A stretch of 15,909 nucleotides of DNA, from assembly GCA_003218785.1 (NCBI GenBank), contig QHOM01000014.1, positions 1 through 15,909 on the forward strand, written 5' to 3'. This DNA comes from Verrucomicrobiota bacterium (GTDB lineage: Bacteria > Verrucomicrobiota > Verrucomicrobiia > Chthoniobacterales > UBA10450). The notes beneath the pieces are model-generated. The model had not been told where the DNA came from and did not search any database. It worked only from the letters and a program-made list of their open reading frames with translations. A program made the position numbers and the translations under genes. Within the stretch, counting starts at the first letter, position 1. Each line of letters opens with the position of its first letter. This document shows, piece after piece, positions 13,412 to 15,909 of this stretch.

Positions 13412-14624
13412 ATGAAAACCCACATGCACAAACCGATTGAGCTCCAAAATACAACAACCGTAACAAAGTCGATTAACCGGTCGTCGTTACGACTCGGTTT
13501 CCTCGGACGGAGGCTATGACCGATTCAACACAGCTGAGGGTACGGATGCGCTCTTCAGCCTCACCACCCTAGGCTTCTTTAACACGGCCACCGGTTTTGA
13601 AGCGCTCTTTAGCAACACAACCGGGAGCGCCAACACGGCAAACGGTTATCAGGCGCTCTTTAACAACACAGGGGGCAATAACGATACCGCCAACGGGCTT
13701 GAAGCGCTCTTTAGCAACACAACTGGAAGCTTCAACACCGCCAGCGGGCTTGAAGCGCTCTTTAGCAACACAACTGGAAGCTTCAACACCGCCAGCGGTC
13801 AGGGTTCCCTCTTTAGCAACACAACCGGGCTCAACAACGCGGCCGAGGGATTCCAAGCGCTCTTTAGCAATACAATCGGTAATTTCGACACCGCCAGCGG
13901 TCAGGGTTCCCTCTTTAGCAACACAACCGGGCGCAACAACACCGCCGACGGACAGAACGCTCTCCGCAGCAACACGACCGGCAGCAGCAACATCGCATTA
14001 GGCTCGAACGCCGGTTTTAACCTCACGGTCGGTAGCAACAATATCGATATTTTCGACCGAGGTGTTGCTGGGGAAGCCAACACCATTCGCATCGGTAAGC
14101 AAGGAACCCAGAGAACGACATTCATCGCTGGCATTAGCGGGGCGACCGTTACGGGCACGGCTGTTGTTGTAGATAGCAACGGTCAACTTGGCGTGGCACC
14201 TTCCTCGCAACGTTTCAAGGACGCGATTCAGCCGATGAATAAGGCAAGCGAAGCGATCCTCGCGCTTAAACCGGTGACCTTCCGCTACAAGCACGAGCTT
14301 GACCCTAAAGGCATCCCGCAGTTTGGCCTCGTGGCCGAGCAGGTGGAGAAGGTGAACCCCGATCTCGTTGCTCGCGACGCTGACGGAAAAGCTTACACGG
14401 TGCGCTACCAGGCGGTGAACGCGATGTTGCTCAACGAGTTCCTCAAAGAGCATCGCACTGTGCAGGATCTAGAAGCGACAGTTGCCCAACAACAAATGGA
14501 CTTCCAGAAGCAGATTCAGGCCCTTACGACACGCCTCAACGCGCAAGAATCACAGCTTAGAAGAGTGAGCGAACAAGTACAGGAGAGCAAACTTGCGCGG
14601 CAATTGGTCGCCGACAGTCAATAA
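13412..14624 (+). pseudogene. Exported repeat/S74 protein with deleted signal-peptide core
   Basis: The likely start is ATG at 13412: MKTHMHKPIEL, then VTKSINRSSLRLGF, the N-terminal region of a signal peptide like that of the intact paralogue downstream (MNRSPLRRGL). This frame ends at TGA 13517-13519. From about 13500 the body continues in another frame (DGGY-RFNTAEGTDALFS) to 14624. The hydrophobic core of the signal peptide is missing, and the junction at about 13497-13505 changes frame, so a deletion is likely. The body has about nine 17-residue NTTG-NTA-G repeats (13548 to about 14010), an S74 intramolecular chaperone domain (SSQRFKDAI through AVNAMLLNEFLKEH) and a C-terminal coiled coil. 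Without a rescue it would be neither translated whole nor exported. Confidence 0.7.
13695..13796. repeat. Two identical 51-base coding repeats
   Basis: 13695-13745 and 13746-13796 are the same 51 bases, encoding GLEALFSNTTGSFNTAS twice. Neighbouring units are diverged copies, and a second longer match recurs 102 bases apart (from 13797 and from 13899). The perfect identity points to recent duplication or gene conversion. Confidence 0.9.
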
Positions 14625-14896
14625 GAGGCTAATCGACGCGACGACCGGCGCGTGCTTTCGCTCTGGTGAGATTCGAATCCTCGACTCGCGCGGCGCAGTC
14701 GAGCGCATCATTCCGTTCAGCGATTCAGCCATCTGCATCACAATTTTTATCTTGCCAAGCTGGCGAGATTTTTGGCAAAAGGTCTGGAAACCAAGGTCTG
14801 AATCCGAGAGAGGGCGCTTCTCCCGACAGCTTCTTTCCCTCGTTCAGACCTCTAGTCACACAATTAACCAATCGGGGGAACGGAAAGATCTGTCTT
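14625..14896. other. Spacer between the S74 paralogues with inverted repeats
   Basis: No gene. CTCGACT (14680-14686) pairs with AGTCGAG (14697-14703), a possible weak transcript end for the first paralogue although no T-run follows. AGGTCTGAA (14794-14802) pairs perfectly with TTCAGACCT (14843-14851), enclosing a 40-base loop with a smaller GAGA/TCTC pairing; it ends 45 bases before the start of the second paralogue and may shape its 5' leader. Confidence 0.5.
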
Positions 14897-15886
14897 ATGA
14901 AAACAAAAACTACACTCATCGGAAATTCGATGAACCGCTCACCTTTGCGGCGCGGTTTGGTGTTCATCGCGCTCGTGCTTGCCTGCTTTGCGCTTTCACC
15001 GAACGTGCGCGCCGCCTGTCAACAAGGCTGCGACCTCACCAATGGCAACACATTCTTCGGTGATGATGCGCTCGTGAACAACACCACCGGCATCCGCAAC
15101 ACGGCCACCGGGGGTGATGTGCTTTTTAGTAACACCACCGGCGGCTTTAACACGGCCACCGGTAGTGCAGCGCTCACTGAAAACCTAACAGGCTTCGACA
15201 ACACGGCCATCGGTGTTGAAGCGCTTGGTAGCAATACAACCGGCAGCAACAACATTGCCGTGGGTTTTCATGCCGGCGCAAATCTCACCACGAGCAACAA
15301 CAACATCGATATTGGCAACCGAGGTGTGGCTGGAGAATCGGGCGAGATCCGTATAGGCACAGCAGGCCCGCAAACTGGCACCTTTATCGCGGGCATTTCT
15401 GGCGTGGCGGTGACTGGCAGCACGGTAGTGGTAAACTCAAATGGCAAGCTCGGTGTCACTGCCTCTTCGGCACGCTTCAAGGACAACATCAAATCAATGG
15501 ATAAGGCGAGCGAAGCAATCCTAGCGCTCCATCCGGTCACCTTCCGCTACAAGCACGAGCTTGATCCCGATGGCATCCCGCAATTTGGCCTGGTGGCTGA
15601 GCAAGTCGAAAAGGTGAACCCCGCTCTGGTGGCTCGCGATGACAAAGGGAAAGTCTATACCGTGCGCTACGAAGCGGTGAACGCGATGTTGCTAAACGAG
15701 TTCCTTAAAGAACATCGCAAGGTGCAGGAGCAGGGAGCGACGATTGCGCAGCTAAAGAAGGATTTCCGAGCAACCGTGGCGCAACTTGCTACGCGACTCG
15801 ACGAACAGGCAGCGCAAATCCAAAAGGTCAGTGCCCAGGTTGAACTGAGCGAACCTGCACCGCGAACTGTTCTCAACAACCAGTAA
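14897..15886 (+). CDS. Exported 17-residue-repeat protein with S74 chaperone domain
   Basis: 329 residues. The signal peptide has a long basic start and core LVFIALVLACFALSPNVRA, with cleavage likely after Ala39. Residues about 58-140 are 17-residue repeats (NTTG-NTA-G-AL), probably a beta-solenoid stalk. Residues about 148-185 form a beta connector (GTFIAGISGVAVTGSTVVV). The S74 domain spans about 190-275: SSARFKDNI with Ser190 and Lys195 at the spacing of the family's self-cleavage pair, FRYKHELDPDGIPQFGLVAEQVEKV and AVNAMLLNEFLKEH. A coiled coil follows to about 315. S74 domains trimerise fibres and cut themselves off. The frame is open to 14666, but the ATG at 14897 starts the signal peptide and has GGAAAGA upstream. 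Likely a cell-surface fibre, not a phage tail part. Confidence 0.85.
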   Translation: MKTKTTLIGNSMNRSPLRRGLVFIALVLACFALSPNVRAACQQGCDLTNGNTFFGDDALVNNTTGIRNTATGGDVLFSNTTGGFNTATGSAALTENLTGFDNTAIGVEALGSNTTGSNNIAVGFHAGANLTTSNNNIDIGNRGVAGESGEIRIGTAGPQTGTFIAGISGVAVTGSTVVVNSNGKLGVTASSARFKDNIKSMDKASEAILALHPVTFRYKHELDPDGIPQFGLVAEQVEKVNPALVARDDKGKVYTVRYEAVNAMLLNEFLKEHRKVQEQGATIAQLKKDFRATVAQLATRLDEQAAQIQKVSAQVELSEPAPRTVLNNQ

Positions 15887-15909
15887 AGCAACCGAGCAAG
15901 TAGCCGGTC

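Noticed and set aside
13597..14001. Open frame of 134 codons with repeated RSLATQ-like motifs
   Set aside because: It is the out-of-frame reading of the 51-base repeats; the frame encoding NTTG-NTA-G repeats and joining the S74 domain is the real one.
13548..14010. CRISPR-like regular repeats
   Set aside because: The 51-base units are contiguous, diverging and code for a 17-residue protein repeat; there are no unique spacers.
14670..14679. GATTCGAATC as a tRNA T loop
   Set aside because: The flanking bases do not form a T stem or any cloverleaf; it is a short palindrome only.
13412..15886. Phage tail fibre genes as part of the prophage remnant
   Set aside because: The intact copy has a secretory signal peptide, which tail fibres lack; such S74 repeat proteins are, as I recall, common chromosomal genes in soil Verrucomicrobia. 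A phage origin of the domain remains possible.

Overview
The window looks like chromosome from a soil-type Verrucomicrobia bacterium (Chthoniobacterales / 'Udaeobacter'-like). This rests on family resemblance only: exported proteins with 17-residue repeats and an S74 chaperone domain, an integrase of a type common in that phylum, and a perfect match to the LexA box I recall for Verrucomicrobia (TGTTC-N4-GAACA). No ribosomal or marker gene is present, so the assignment is an inference.

Region 1 (1-8684) is a type II secretion (T2SS) locus. After a lone SAM-dependent methyltransferase (56-874), a tight plus-strand operon encodes pseudopilins GspH, GspI, GspJ and GspK, the assembly-platform proteins GspL and GspM, and a small exported protein that may stand in for GspC/PilP (936-5804). 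A convergent minus-strand operon encodes GspF, an unknown exported 354-residue protein, and the major pseudopilin GspG (8684 down to 5849). The ATPase (GspE), secretin (GspD) and prepilin peptidase are not in the window. Together these genes build the inner-membrane platform and the pseudopilus; the unknown exported protein is a candidate accessory part or substrate. GspL seems to start at a rare ATC codon behind a strong ribosome binding site. CGAAATT heptamer repeats lie in the cleaved leaders of GspI and GspK.

Region 2 (8685-9499) is mostly non-coding. It holds a possible small secreted protein, and a tRNA/tmRNA-like T-arm fragment next to the integrase that is probably an attachment-site remnant.

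Region 3 (9500-13153) is a decaying integrated element or island. It has an intact tyrosine recombinase with a strong, repeat-embedded promoter that would give a leaderless mRNA; a small helix-turn-helix (terminase-small-subunit-like) gene whose promoter carries a perfect LexA-box match; a methyltransferase broken by two nonsense codons and a frameshift; and the N-terminal piece of a glycosyltransferase-like gene that collides head-on with a truncated Sf6-type terminase small subunit gene.

Region 4 (13154-15909) holds two tandem paralogues of an exported 17-residue-repeat / S74 protein. The first has lost its signal-peptide core and reading frame; the second appears intact.

I see no CRISPR array, rRNA, complete tRNA or recognisable insertion sequence. 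No complete new defence or metabolic system is evident. The strongest leads are the ATC start of gspL, SOS-type control of the island, and the unknown T2SS-linked exported protein.
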